Below are positions 53,001-61,131 of a stretch of DNA of 64,000 nt, one piece after another. This stretch comes from Paenibacillus tarimensis (GTDB taxonomy: Bacteria > Bacillota > Bacilli > Paenibacillales > Paenibacillaceae), in the NCBI RefSeq assembly GCF_021532315.1, contig NZ_JAKGAO010000025.1, forward strand, positions 1 to 64,000, written 5' to 3'. Each line of letters starts with the position of its first letter. Position 1 is the stretch's first letter. Under the pieces are notes generated by a model. That model was not told the DNA's origin, ran no database searches, and saw only the letters and a list, made by a program, of their open reading frames with translations. Made by a program: the position numbers and the translations under genes.

Positions 53001-53975
53001 ACGGAGATGATGGTTAAAGCAGGAACCGAGGACAGCCTATCGATCGACTTAGCGTCGGAGCAGTCGGGACTTCGCTTGGTTTCATACGCCCTGCAGGCCG
53101 GCCAATTCTTCGACTTGTCCAAAAATGGCGTAAATGTCGCTTCCACCTCAGCAGAACAGGACCACACATTCTCGGCTTGGGTGGGCAAAGGAAGCTATAC
53201 GATGACGCTGGTTCAGAAGAACAGCGAGAAGCCTTACTATTTCAAGAGAGACATTAGCATAAATCAGAATACAACTGAGTTAAATACTGATCCCGACTAC
53301 TCCTCCATGCTTATGGTAGGGTGGCAATCCCCTTTCCGTAACGCAGATGATCAGATTGGAATCAAGGATAAGCAGAATCCGGTACTCAGCGACCATATCC
53401 TCTTTCCATTAAATCAGGAGCAACAGCTGTACGTCAGTCCGGGGGATTATGATTTTGAACTCCTGGATATCGAATCTGCCGGCCAGGTTAAGATCGCCCA
53501 TGTCCTTCAAGCCAAACCCAAGCTGTCTGGCAGGAAAATGATTTTCCAATCTGACCAGCGTTATACGGCATGCTTGTGCACTCAAGGCAGCAGCTTACAA
53601 GAAGTACGGGGGGCTGTGAAGGTGACCGACAGATTCGGCAATCGGCTTATAAATTTGGTCCAGCTCACCTATGAGGACTGGAATGCAATAAGAAGCACAG
53701 CTATGCCGACTGTCGATCCGTTGGACCGCTCTAAAGGACAATCAGCCGAAGATCCACAGATGGCCGCCTTCCGTAAAATCGGGGAACAGTCCATTCACCC
53801 AACTCTACGGCTTTGGCATCAGGACCAGCTTGTTGCTGAGCAGCAAGGGACATGGGGAGAATTTGTGCTTAAGCTCCCTAAAGGATTAAAGAAAGGTAAG
53901 TATACTCTTGTCTGGGAAGTACAAGAGGCAGTGTCATTGACCGCCGAGCGAAAGATCAGGCTGAACGGTCATTAA
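50082..53975 (+). CDS. Large secreted subtilisin-family (S8) serine protease
   Basis: An exported 1297-residue protease. Signal 1-27, an I9-like propeptide (about 47-110, ending NPSVAYVEPNYQY), then the S8 domain (120-400) with the triad D159 (AVLDSGIETTHPDL), H192 (GHGTAVSGI), S349 (DGTSLAAPYVAG) and oxyanion N286 (AAAGNHAD). The remaining 900 residues are a series of Ig- or carboxypeptidase-regulatory-like beta domains (for example VPVTVLDTNQKPVHGAIVHL) with no anchor seen. Translationally coupled to the YrvL-like gene. It could process the secreted peptide or act on extracellular protein. Confidence 0.88.
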   Translation: MNWNRYWIWLCTVSLLVCTLFPSAVHGVELTEPVLLSSAKNDEAIAGQWLVSYHAPPGIQASEEGFRSMASVPAHIELIEVQPGEEARMAEELENNPSVAYVEPNYQYRAAADITSVSDQDPLIDDQWGLRAVQAQEAWDQMKPINVHETEPVIVAVLDSGIETTHPDLQGRFLPGYNAIEDSNNIEDDFGHGTAVSGIINAVYSNNLGIAGIAGRYPVQVLPIKVLDETGSGSTYTVIKGIEKAVESGADVINLSFSGSGNSYLLQETIRQAVGRGIVVVAAAGNHADHTSGYYPAMYPETIAVSAINEAGEFASFSNYGTPIDIAAPGERILTTTLEGNYEYHDGTSLAAPYVAGAAALLKLTRPEWSGQEIRSALEHSAKDLGSEGFDVYFGHGLLQIQSALSPTGKPGRTSGLQLLKPNRLEQVKGKVDVEVRLPEGISHLSIIDAQGLPVTPDNLQVRIPGGIAAFSLNTEHLADGIHAWTIQAFSDTGEPVGESLELRLLVSNTIPSGVPVTVLDTNQKPVHGAIVHLMRLSKEITAEEPFDTIFRAYTNDQGLAFFPRPLLLSNENYMVKVSFTDDRTGLEYTAVQEIGVEKPSLLLDFHRQYEVDFATTGKLPSSVQPAEAQVLYTVVPTVHHQELWDMAVRLEPAMETNKVNTVLPAGTYSAYAVYHSPEGSYIGKRELDLRAENMEDQPKEIQFVLDHALNMAYSLPGWSHKANLYLEPGISGLEDPLALQEGKPLWLDSYSTAPHTIELIQLAEESEWEYLLSSKEPLLQAGVDPLNLPEHAVLAREGGSTKTSRLTLRPGETIDTKYSLTLGDSLSIDQILKDGEPVNPAAVLVDRKGREISRTDIYDSSWTVPDHIPKGNYSLFVDASGLPLPFSGSSRVKLYDVRIKDGMDTTVTIISHDSQYSLLCELIVADPKTGKELFSEMMFYEKEASFEVPGLSPNSSYLLKIRGLTSDQTPFYTEMMVKAGTEDSLSIDLASEQSGLRLVSYALQAGQFFDLSKNGVNVASTSAEQDHTFSAWVGKGSYTMTLVQKNSEKPYYFKRDISINQNTTELNTDPDYSSMLMVGWQSPFRNADDQIGIKDKQNPVLSDHILFPLNQEQQLYVSPGDYDFELLDIESAGQVKIAHVLQAKPKLSGRKMIFQSDQRYTACLCTQGSSLQEVRGAVKVTDRFGNRLINLVQLTYEDWNAIRSTAMPTVDPLDRSKGQSAEDPQMAAFRKIGEQSIHPTLRLWHQDQLVAEQQGTWGEFVLKLPKGLKKGKYTLVWEVQEAVSLTAERKIRLNGH

Positions 53976-54000
53976 GCTGTGCGATGAGCATCTGTGCTGC

Positions 54001-54037
54001 AGGAGAGTCCCCGGTGGGGACTCTCCTCTCTTCATTT
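54001..54037 (+). terminator. Intrinsic terminator of the subtilase operon
   Basis: AGGAGAGTCCCC pairs perfectly with GGGGACTCTCCT around GGT, followed by CTCTTCATTTAT. It follows the protease stop and faces the convergent permease-prefix gene. Confidence 0.75.
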
Positions 54038-54098
54038 ATCCACTTCACTGCTCGTATAGATTGACTCTCGGATATTCTGCAAGTTTATTATCTGTACT

Positions 54099-54854
54099 CT
54101 AATGCCGTGCCCGGTACACCAAATAAGCCGGGATATTGAAGAGTGAGATCGCGATGATCCAGAAAGCGCCCAGTTTACGAGTCCGATAGGCCTGCACGAC
54201 CGCCCAGATTGCAAAAAGCACCCAGTAAATAACCAGACATACCATTATGCTGTTGATCCATGCGAGTTGATAATGTTCATAACTAATTCGTACATCCCAT
54301 ATGCCGTCACTCACGGCCTCACCCGCAGTGGCATTCCAATACATCACATGGCTAAACGGCTCTCGGTATAGCAAATCAGCATCTGCTGGGTTTGAGTTCG
54401 CTAGCGAGATTTCCAGGGATTTAATCTGCGGAGCGGCGTCTGCAATTTTGACCAACTCCCGCTTACTCTCCTCACTAATCTCCGGTCCAACACTCAGCAC
54501 CTCCAGGGCTTGCTGCTTAACATGCTCGCGCTCGCCCGTCAGCTGATATTCGTTATAAGCAAACAAACATCCTAGCAAAATACCCAGGGTCGCGAAAACA
54601 ATGGCCGCTCGCAGCACATTCACAGCAAACATACGCGGGATTTGAAAATATTCAGCTACCTGCCCTCTTATCATGCGCTCATCACCAAAACGCTCTACGG
54701 CGATCTTGACCGCCTCTTCTTCCGTGTTCCCATCAGCCATTAACTCCTGGGCGGCTTGCAGCAGATGTGCTCTCATTTCTTCTTTCAACTCTTCTGCTTC
54801 CGTTCCATCAAGGTTGGCATACACAGAATCAACATACTCATCAATCTGTTTCAT
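54099..54854 (-). CDS. Permease-prefix-domain membrane protein
   Basis: A 251-residue protein. Residues 1-65 are the helical 'permease prefix' or DUF1700-like domain (IDEYVDSVYANLDGTEAEEL, DGNTEEEAVKIAVERFGDER), usually fused to ABC permeases. Here follow one helix (VLRAAIVFATLGILLGCLFA), an extracytoplasmic loop and two or three C-terminal helices. The ATG at 54854 has better RBS spacing than the one at 54863. It overlaps the end of the PadR gene; PadR-permease-prefix pairs are a common two-gene unit in Bacillota, with the regulator controlling the membrane protein. Confidence 0.75.
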   Translation of the reverse strand: MKQIDEYVDSVYANLDGTEAEELKEEMRAHLLQAAQELMADGNTEEEAVKIAVERFGDERMIRGQVAEYFQIPRMFAVNVLRAAIVFATLGILLGCLFAYNEYQLTGEREHVKQQALEVLSVGPEISEESKRELVKIADAAPQIKSLEISLANSNPADADLLYREPFSHVMYWNATAGEAVSDGIWDVRISYEHYQLAWINSIMVCLVIYWVLFAIWAVVQAYRTRKLGAFWIIAISLFNIPAYLVYRARH

Positions 54855-55194
54855 TCGGCTCATTCTCCCTTTCCAAAAAAGAATCCATCATTTTTTTCAT
54901 GAATTGCCACTCTTCATACTTACGGTCTAACTCTTCCTCGCCCAGCGGCGTCAGTCTATAATACTTCCGCCTTCCCCCAGGGCCCTGCTCTTCCCCCCAA
55001 TAAGACTCAACCCATTTGTTCTGCTCGAGTCTCTTTAACGACAAGTACAGCGTGCCTTCTTTGAGCTCAAACGTATTGCCGCTTTTCTCCCGGACTGTCT
55101 TAGCTAGATCGTATCCATACATATCCCGGCTATAGAGCAATGATAGGATCAGCGTATCAATATGGCCTTTTAGAACCTCTTTATTAATATCCAA
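54841..55194 (-). CDS. PadR family regulator (short type)
   Basis: A 117-residue winged-helix regulator: VLKGHIDTLILSLLYSRDMY, GYDLAKTVREKSGNTFELKE, GTLYLSLKRLEQNKWVESYW and the wing GGRRKYYRLTPLGEEEL. It lacks the long C-terminal domain of the other PadR in this window and ends in one dimerisation helix. The TTG at 55194 lies 6 nt after GAGGTG. Its 3' end overlaps the permease-prefix gene by 14-23 bp. The AT-rich upstream segment (55204-55250) probably holds promoter and operator. Confidence 0.85.
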   Translation of the reverse strand: MDINKEVLKGHIDTLILSLLYSRDMYGYDLAKTVREKSGNTFELKEGTLYLSLKRLEQNKWVESYWGEEQGPGGRRKYYRLTPLGEEELDRKYEEWQFMKKMMDSFLERENEPNETD

Positions 55195-55397
55195 GTCATT
55201 CACCTCTGGTATAAGTATAATTATAAATACTCTATAATACAAGGTATTACTATAGTGCGTTAAATTTCCTTATAACCTTTGCTGACTACAGCCCGCATAT
55301 ATGCTCTATACGGCCGCCTGCTGCTTCCTCTCCATCTGGCATAATGCGGAATAGGGAATAAGTTGAAACACGTCATGCTCCCGCGGGATGAAAGACA

Positions 55398-55438
55398 AGA
55401 AGAGTCCGTGCCAGTCTGGTAACTGGGCGGACTCTTCT
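55398..55438 (-). terminator. Hairpin downstream of the methyltransferase gene
   Basis: AGAAGAGTCCG (55398-55408) pairs perfectly with CGGACTCTTCT (55428-55438). It lies 194 bp after the frame-corrected stop of the methyltransferase. The rest of 55261-55631 shows no supported gene, only imperfect repeats of CCTATCA.CAGCCTT at 55442 and 55486. Confidence 0.55.
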
Positions 55439-55631
55439 CGTGCCTATCAAACAGCCTTGTTATGCCTACGGGCGGCTTTGTTGCGCCTATCAGGCAGCCT
55501 TCATGGCCGGGTTCATGCAACTGGTGTTTTGTGAGTCGTGTCTGTTTCCAGAGCCGGGCTATGCATAGGAAAAAGATGCATAATCGCAGGAATTTCGTCC
55601 AAGCTAGCCCTCCTTTACCCTACCCTCCTCC

Positions 55632-55783
55632 TCAGCCCTTCTCTATCACAATCAGACACGTGCTGTCCGGGAGCGCTGTTTCGTTCCCTGCTTCATCCAG
55701 GAACCGCACCTTGCTGCGAAGCGCCTCCGTGTAGCCATCCTGCAGGAAGTGGCGCAGCTCTATAATCTGCGCAGTTTTCCCCC
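55632..55783 (-). other. Displaced C-terminal coding tail of the methyltransferase (frameshift)
   Basis: At 55775-55783 the minus strand reads GGGGGAAAA. In the original frame the protein continues into an unlikely Ala/Gly/Pro-rich tail; dropping one base gives AQIIELRHFLQDGYTEALRS, KVRFLDEAGNETALPDSTCL and IVIEKG before TGA at 55632, a proper methyltransferase ending. A one-base gain in the homopolymer, genuine or from sequencing, is the simplest explanation. Confidence 0.8.
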
Positions 55784-57699
55784 AGCGTCTCCCGAATCAC
55801 TTCTGCGTACTGCGCAGGTGTAAAATACCCGAACTGCTCCTGTACTTCATGTATATACGACTCCTCGCCCCACGTGTAGGTGTACAGGAACTCCATCGCA
55901 TCGTTGACCTTCATCTTGACGGACCGGTCTCCTACCCGCTCATAGCTCACAACCCTGCCTTGAAAATCCCTGCAGTAGCTGTCCAGCATCTCCTGACCTG
56001 CGCGATCCAGAAACTCGATGATCCGTACTTGATCCTCAGGCTCGGTCATAATGCCATCCCGGATAATGATCCGGCCTCCCCTTGGCAGGATCGAATATGC
56101 ACTGCGCAGCGCGGCCTTCACCGTCTCCCTATTAAACCGTTTCCCTTCATAGGGCACATACGAATACAGCTCATGCAGCACGCTGCTGAACAGGACCGTG
56201 TCCACCTCGCCCTCCTGGAAGTACTCTTCCAGATGCAGGGCATTCCCCTTCTTCACGTTCCATTTCCGGTTCTCGACAACCCTGCGCTTATTCAGAATAT
56301 CAATGACATTCTCCGACAGGTCAATCCCCCAAATTTGCTCATACGGATACAGCTCCTCTACCAGATCGAGCATGACACCGCCGCCCGGACCAACATCAAG
56401 GACAGTCCCGCCCACAATATAGTCAATCATCACACGCTTGAAATCGGAGGAGCCATTCATGTGGCTGATGTATTTCTCTTCATTATGGAACCGGTCAAAT
56501 TCATCCCGCCGCAGCCCAAAATAATCATAGAGCATCAGAATGGCCCGCTCATAAAGCACATCCGAGTTTTCCGCCGCCACGCAAAAATCAATCAGCTTCT
56601 CCGCCACCGGGTTGAAAGCAAAGGTCACAAAGCAGGTGTCCGGCAGGCCGTCCTCCCGCGTGATCTTCAGCTCCACATGCTTGCCCGGCGCAATCGTTCC
56701 GGCGTTTACCGCTTCGAAGGTCATGCCGGAGAGATATTTTTCAATAATGCGCTTCTTGTACAGGTTGATCTTCTTCGTCCCCTGGTGCTCATAATAGAGC
56801 ATGTTCATCAGCGGCTCGAACACCATATGCTTGGCGGCATCAGGTTGATTCAGCACACAGCTGATGATTTTCAGGAACTCCTCCAAGGAAAAATCGCCCA
56901 ATGCGCTCTCGACAAACCAGACGGTCCTGCCCTCGATTTTCTGAAGCGATGCCTGCAGGCCCTCATGGCCTTCACACAGTTCGCTGAACCGCTGGTCGAA
57001 CGGCTCGCCATTATGAATCGACAGTTTGCGAAGTGCCCGGTAGCGGTCCATCAGGTCCCCCGCCCTGTCATCCTGTCCATGTACCAGCTGCTTGATCACT
57101 GCCTTCACTTCTGCGCGGTTCACTTCCCACAGCTCTGGAGATACACCCGTCAAGATGCAGTCGTTAAGCACGTTCAGCACATCCGCCAGCTCATCCTCCG
57201 TGAGCAATCCGGAATCCATAAGCTTCCGCACACTGCGGCTTTCGCTCAGCTCCACCTCACCCCGCAGATACTGCCCGATTAATCCGTGCGTGTGGATAAG
57301 CTCACGGACTACAGTGCCGAAGGCATCCAGCGGTGAATAATGACTGGCATAGATTTGAGCCGAGCCGATATTATGTACGAAGAGATTGAAGCCAGCCTTC
57401 AGCCATTCAGTCCGCCGTGCAATCGTCCCGCCCTTGGCTGCCTCCGACCATATCAACACCTCTGCGACCAGGTCCTTCAGCCAATACGAGCAAGATAATT
57501 CATTTAATCTTCTAAGTGTTCGTTCTACATAATCCAATGTAGGATTGCTGTTCTCCAGCTCCTTGAAGGAAACGAATCGTTCCGCGTTCACAAGCTTTAT
57601 TTCGGCCTCCGCCAAATACCCAAGCGCCGGATATTCGTTGTAATCGACTGGTGCGCCTGCTTTGTATGCGTTAATTGCCGCTATATAGTCTTTACTCAT
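55693..57699 (-). CDS. Large SAM-dependent methyltransferase, frameshifted near the 3' end
   Basis: A 668-residue open frame. Residues about 1-430 form a mostly helical region of unknown family; 430-620 form a class I methyltransferase (motif I VLDVGPGGGVMLDL, acidic loop IWGIDLSENVIDIL, motif IV VDTVLFSSVLHELYSY, then LPRGGRIIIRDGI). The true C-terminus lies in another frame downstream (see the tail at 55632-55783), so the last 28 residues of this frame are not native. The start is ATG at 57699. Substrate unknown; the gene stands alone. The frameshift removes only the final beta-strands, so activity cannot be judged. Confidence 0.75.
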   Translation of the reverse strand: MSKDYIAAINAYKAGAPVDYNEYPALGYLAEAEIKLVNAERFVSFKELENSNPTLDYVERTLRRLNELSCSYWLKDLVAEVLIWSEAAKGGTIARRTEWLKAGFNLFVHNIGSAQIYASHYSPLDAFGTVVRELIHTHGLIGQYLRGEVELSESRSVRKLMDSGLLTEDELADVLNVLNDCILTGVSPELWEVNRAEVKAVIKQLVHGQDDRAGDLMDRYRALRKLSIHNGEPFDQRFSELCEGHEGLQASLQKIEGRTVWFVESALGDFSLEEFLKIISCVLNQPDAAKHMVFEPLMNMLYYEHQGTKKINLYKKRIIEKYLSGMTFEAVNAGTIAPGKHVELKITREDGLPDTCFVTFAFNPVAEKLIDFCVAAENSDVLYERAILMLYDYFGLRRDEFDRFHNEEKYISHMNGSSDFKRVMIDYIVGGTVLDVGPGGGVMLDLVEELYPYEQIWGIDLSENVIDILNKRRVVENRKWNVKKGNALHLEEYFQEGEVDTVLFSSVLHELYSYVPYEGKRFNRETVKAALRSAYSILPRGGRIIIRDGIMTEPEDQVRIIEFLDRAGQEMLDSYCRDFQGRVVSYERVGDRSVKMKVNDAMEFLYTYTWGEESYIHEVQEQFGYFTPAQYAEVIRETLGENCADYRAAPLPAGWLHGGASQQGAVPG

Positions 57700-57814
57700 C
57701 GCTGCCTGCCTCGCTATTCTTCAATAATCGTGATTTGGTAATATACAAGTATACCACGCTCTATTTGCCGGACACTGCCAGAAATCGCTGCATGCAGAGT
57801 GGGCATGAGCTGCC

Positions 57815-58117
57815 TTATGGATAACATTCCTCGCAATAGTTAAAGGGATAACTTAGCAAATAGACGCTTGCTCCAATTAGCAACAGACATATCGCAAACC
57901 ACAGATAACGATTAATCTTATAGGGTATGAGCAGAAAGTACGATAATACGTAGGCAGACATGACAACACAGCCTCCGAGCACACTAGCAAGCGGAGGTTT
58001 CCAGTAAAAACCTGCAACCAGTACAGATACAATACCAAATACCTGCAAAGAGAAAGCAGCATAAGCAAGCGTGATTAGAGAAAACGTTATGATTTTCTTT
58101 TTAGCCTCTGGGCTCAC
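57815..58117 (-). CDS. Small three-TM membrane protein, unknown
   Basis: A 100-residue hydrophobic protein with GTG start 7 nt after GGGAGG. Helices: FSLITLAYAAFSLQVFGIVS, VLGGCVVMSAYVLSYFLLI, YLWFAICLLLIGASVYLLSY, with a short cysteine-containing tail (NYCEECYP). No family recognised. Confidence 0.6.
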   Translation of the reverse strand: MSPEAKKKIITFSLITLAYAAFSLQVFGIVSVLVAGFYWKPPLASVLGGCVVMSAYVLSYFLLIPYKINRYLWFAICLLLIGASVYLLSYPFNYCEECYP

Positions 58118-58149
58118 TCACTTACCTCCCAAAATAAAGCAGCATGAAA

Positions 58150-58207
58150 AAGAGTGCCCTTCCGCCAGCAAGCATCAGATTAATGCTCCTCGGTGATGGA
58201 CACTCTC
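58150..58207 (-). terminator. Terminator of the uxu operon
   Basis: On the minus strand AGAGTGTCC pairs with GGGCACTCT across a long, partly structured loop, followed by TTTTTCATG. It follows the uxuB stop. Confidence 0.65.
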
Positions 58208-58222
58208 TATTATAATCTTGCG

Positions 58223-59158
58223 TTAAACGCCCGAATAGGCCATGAACCCGCCATCCACCGGTACGGTGATACCGGTCACGAAGCCGGACATGCTGTCATC
58301 GGCCAGCCAGATCAGCGTGCCCAGCAGGTCCTCCGGTTTGCCGAACCGGCGCATCGGGGTGTGGGTAATGATTTTGTGCGAGCGCTCGGTCAGGCTGCCG
58401 TCCTCGTTCGTCAGCAGCCTGCGGTTTTGCTCCGTCAGGAAGAACCCCGGCGCAATCGCATTCACCCGAATGCCTGCATCCGCCATATGCACCGCCAGCC
58501 ACTGTGTAAAATTGTTCACCGCCGCCTTCGCCGCGCTGTAAGCGGGTACCTTCGTCATCGGGCTCGGCGCGCTCATCGAGGAGATGTTAATGACCGTGGC
58601 CCCCGGCTTCTCCAGCATCTGCTTGGCGAAAGCCTGCGTCGGAATCAGCGTGCCGAGGAAATTCAGATTGAACACATAGCCGAAGCCTTCGGTGGTCAGA
58701 TCGAAGAACGTCTTCAGCTCTTTGCGCTCCAGGTCGCCCAGCTGGAGGGTCTCTTTCGTCGTGCTGCCGTCCGGGTGGTTTCCGCCTGCGCCGTTGATCA
58801 GGATATCGCAGCCGCCAAGCTGCTCCGCTACCTGTGCTGCGGCTTCGCTCACACTCTCGCTGCTCAGCACATCACAGCTAAGCGCCACCGCCTCGCCGCC
58901 GTCTGCGTGGATCTGCTTCGCGATCAGCTCGCCCTTCTCCACCGTGCGGTTCAGGATCGCCACCTTCACACCATGCCGTCCCAGCTCACGGGCCATGGCC
59001 GAGCAGAGCACGCCGCTGCCTCCTGTCACAACCGCCACTTTGCCTGCCAGGTTGGCATGCACCGGAATCGAGGCAGGCTCAGCCAAGCTGCCGGCATCCC
59101 TAGCACTTTCTACAGCCCCTCCGCTTGCCAGTCCGCCCAGCATGTCACGCTTCGTCAT
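58223..59158 (-). CDS. uxuB: D-mannonate oxidoreductase, SDR type
   Basis: Interconverts D-fructuronate and D-mannonate with NAD(H) in hexuronate catabolism. The 311-residue protein is a classical short-chain dehydrogenase: [20 protein letters not shown] cofactor loop, NGAGGNHPD, catalytic [21 protein letters not shown] with S, Y and K, then [11 protein letters not shown]. The GGNHPD block and C-terminus are typical of the SDR-type UxuB found beside uxuA in Bacillota. Its ATG overlaps the uxuA stop (ATGA), so translation is coupled. The N-terminus is about 30 residues longer than usual; ATG at 59143 is an alternative. Confidence 0.88.
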   Translation of the reverse strand: MTKRDMLGGLASGGAVESARDAGSLAEPASIPVHANLAGKVAVVTGGSGVLCSAMARELGRHGVKVAILNRTVEKGELIAKQIHADGGEAVALSCDVLSSESVSEAAAQVAEQLGGCDILINGAGGNHPDGSTTKETLQLGDLERKELKTFFDLTTEGFGYVFNLNFLGTLIPTQAFAKQMLEKPGATVINISSMSAPSPMTKVPAYSAAKAAVNNFTQWLAVHMADAGIRVNAIAPGFFLTEQNRRLLTNEDGSLTERSHKIITHTPMRRFGKPEDLLGTLIWLADDSMSGFVTGITVPVDGGFMAYSGV

Positions 59159-60234
59159 CCGTTCATCCGCTCCTTCTTCGCCCGTTCAGCGGCATCCCAG
59201 ACGCCCCACAGGTACATGATGCCGAGCGCACGGTCATAGAGACCGTAGCCCGGGCGGCATTTCTCGTCCCAGATGTGTCTACCGTGATCCGGCCGCGCAT
59301 AGCCTGTAAAGCCGATGTCGCTGTACGCGCGCACCACTTCGACCGTATCGACCGAACCATCGCTAGCCCGGTGCGAGGTCTCCACGAAATCCCCATTCTC
59401 ATACACCTTCACATTGCGGATATGGGCAAAGGGAATCCGGTCCGCAAACTCCCGCACCATCGCCGGAATGTCATTCGCGGGGTTCGCCCCAAGCGAACCG
59501 CTGCACAGCGTCACGCAGTTGTACGGGCTGTCGACCAGATTCAGCAGCCTGCGGATGCTGTCCTGGCCCGTCATGATGCGGGGCAGGCCAAACACCGGCC
59601 AAGGCGGATCATCCGGATGGATCGCCATCTTGACATCATGCTCGGCAGCTGCAGGTACGACGCGCTCCAGAAAATACTGCAGGTTGCCCCACAGATCCTC
59701 TTCGGTCACGTTCTTGTAGGCCTCGAACAGCACGGACAGCTGCGCGAGCCGCTCCGGCTCCCAGCCCGGCATCGTCAGATCGGGCTTCACCGCGATTTTC
59801 CGCACGAGCTCATGAGGGTCCATGCTGTCGATCGCCGCCTTCTCATAGAAGAGCGCCGTCGAGCCGTCCTCCAGCTCCTTGTACAGATTCGTCCGCGTCC
59901 AGTCGAAGACCGGCATGAAGTTGTAGCAGATCGTCTTGACGCCAACCTTGGCCAGCTTCTCAATCGTGCGGATATAATTCTCGATATACAGGTCCCGCGT
60001 AGGCAGTCCCAGCTTGATATCCTCATGCACGTTAACGCTTTCAACAACCTCCAGGTGAAGCCCGTAAGCATCCGAGAGCTCCTTGTAGGCCATGATTTTG
60101 TCCATCGGCCATTCCTCGCCCGGCATCATGTCATGCAGCGCCCACACGATGCCCTCCACGCCGGGAATCTGCTTAATCTGCTCCAGCGTCACGGTATCAT
60201 TGCCTTTGCCGTACCATCTGAACACCATCCGCAT
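59155..60234 (-). CDS. uxuA: Mannonate dehydratase
   Basis: Dehydrates D-mannonate to 2-keto-3-deoxygluconate. The 359-residue TIM-barrel enzyme of the xylose-isomerase-like class has the opening [20 protein letters not shown], metal-site blocks [45 protein letters not shown] and [18 protein letters not shown], and ends [10 protein letters not shown]...[10 protein letters not shown]. The ATG at 60234 follows AAGGGGAG; the frame is open to 60303 but runs into the upstream regulator gene. Second gene of the gntR-uxuA-uxuB operon. Confidence 0.95.
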   Translation of the reverse strand: MRMVFRWYGKGNDTVTLEQIKQIPGVEGIVWALHDMMPGEEWPMDKIMAYKELSDAYGLHLEVVESVNVHEDIKLGLPTRDLYIENYIRTIEKLAKVGVKTICYNFMPVFDWTRTNLYKELEDGSTALFYEKAAIDSMDPHELVRKIAVKPDLTMPGWEPERLAQLSVLFEAYKNVTEEDLWGNLQYFLERVVPAAAEHDVKMAIHPDDPPWPVFGLPRIMTGQDSIRRLLNLVDSPYNCVTLCSGSLGANPANDIPAMVREFADRIPFAHIRNVKVYENGDFVETSHRASDGSVDTVEVVRAYSDIGFTGYARPDHGRHIWDEKCRPGYGLYDRALGIMYLWGVWDAAERAKKERMNG

Positions 60235-60253
60235 GAATCCGTCTCTCCCCTTC

Positions 60254-60964
60254 CTAATCGGTAAAAAAATCCGGCAGCTTGCTGCGCAGCTGCGGTATTT
60301 CATGCTCCAGGCTCCCGAGATGCTGCTCCATCAGTATGCCTGTCTGGTCGGCTCTGCCCTGCGCCACTGCCTCCAGCAGCGCTTCATGCTCCTTTACCAC
60401 GCGGTCCATTGTCGCAAACTCCCGCATCGCCAGGCAGCGCAGCCGATTCAGGTGCCCGCGCATCTGGTAGATAACCTGCAGCAGCGTCGTGTTGCCTGTC
60501 ACCTCGATGATCCGCTGATGAAACGCTTCGTCCAGCTGCAGGAACCGCACGGCGTCCTGTGCTGCAGCCGCTTCCCGCTGCTCGGCAATCAACTGCCCGG
60601 CCGCTGCCTGCACCCCCGCATGACGCTGCGGGTCCCACAGGCTTGCCGCCAGGCGGAACGCGCCCAGTTCCAGCTGCTCCCGAATGAACCGCGCTTCACT
60701 TACCTTGCGTACCGAAATGCGGGCAATTCGTGTGCCTCGCTGCGGCAGCACCTCGAGCAGCTGCTCGCTGACGAGCAGGCGGATTGCTTCACGGATCGGC
60801 GTGCGGCTCACCTGCAGCGCTTCGGCCAGCTCATTTTCATACATCATGCTCCCAGGCAGCATCTGCAGCGTTACAATCTGCTCGCGGATCGCATAATACA
60901 CCTGATCCCCCAGCGACCTGCGCTGCTGCAGCTGCTGCAGCGGTCCGAACGGCGGCATAGTCAT
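60254..60964 (-). CDS. GntR family regulator, FadR/UxuR-like
   Basis: A 236-residue repressor with an N-terminal GntR winged helix (VYYAIREQIVTLQMLPGSMM, YENELAEALQVSRTPIREAI, RLLVSEQLLEVLPQRGTRIA) and a C-terminal FCD ligand domain (helices with AVRFLQLDEAFHQRIIEVTG, GHLNRLRCLAMREFATMDRV, EHEALLEAVAQGRAD) carrying the Asp/His metal residues. GGAGG lies 9 nt before the ATG at 60964. It starts the uxu operon and probably responds to a uronate intermediate; its likely operator stands 31 bp upstream. Confidence 0.88.
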   Translation of the reverse strand: MTMPPFGPLQQLQQRRSLGDQVYYAIREQIVTLQMLPGSMMYENELAEALQVSRTPIREAIRLLVSEQLLEVLPQRGTRIARISVRKVSEARFIREQLELGAFRLAASLWDPQRHAGVQAAAGQLIAEQREAAAAQDAVRFLQLDEAFHQRIIEVTGNTTLLQVIYQMRGHLNRLRCLAMREFATMDRVVKEHEALLEAVAQGRADQTGILMEQHLGSLEHEIPQLRSKLPDFFTD

Positions 60965-60994
60965 GGCTGTTCGCCTCCTTATCACCCTTACTAT

Positions 60995-61015
60995 ACTTGT
61001 ATCCTTGTATACAAG
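60995..61015. promoter_or_regulatory. GntR operator candidate
   Basis: CTTGTATACAAG (61004-61015) is a perfect 12-bp palindrome, with a half site ACTTGTAT at 60995-61002. The TTGTATACAA core fits operators of FCD-type GntR regulators. Position just upstream of gntR suggests autoregulation of the uxu operon. Confidence 0.7.
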
Positions 61016-61131
61016 TCAATCTGCTTCATTAGACACATGGCTATATTCTGAACGATACCGTACAGATATAGACGGAAGCTGGCATTTTCACTATACTCTT
61101 CTTATAGACGCCATCGTACAGAAGGTTGGTG

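Noticed and set aside
55260..55765. Short frames on both strands downstream of the methyltransferase
   Set aside because: They contain the terminator hairpin, lack RBSs, and the right part is covered by the frame-shifted methyltransferase tail.
55849..57282. 477-codon plus-strand open frame opposite the methyltransferase
   Set aside because: The minus strand shows clear methyltransferase motifs; the plus frame is rich in His, Leu and Pro in no domain pattern and has no RBS.
58193..61051. Three long plus-strand frames (58193-59239, 59125-60264, 60092-61051) opposite uxuB, uxuA and gntR
   Set aside because: All mirror well-recognised minus-strand genes in GC-rich DNA; long antisense frames are expected from codon bias.
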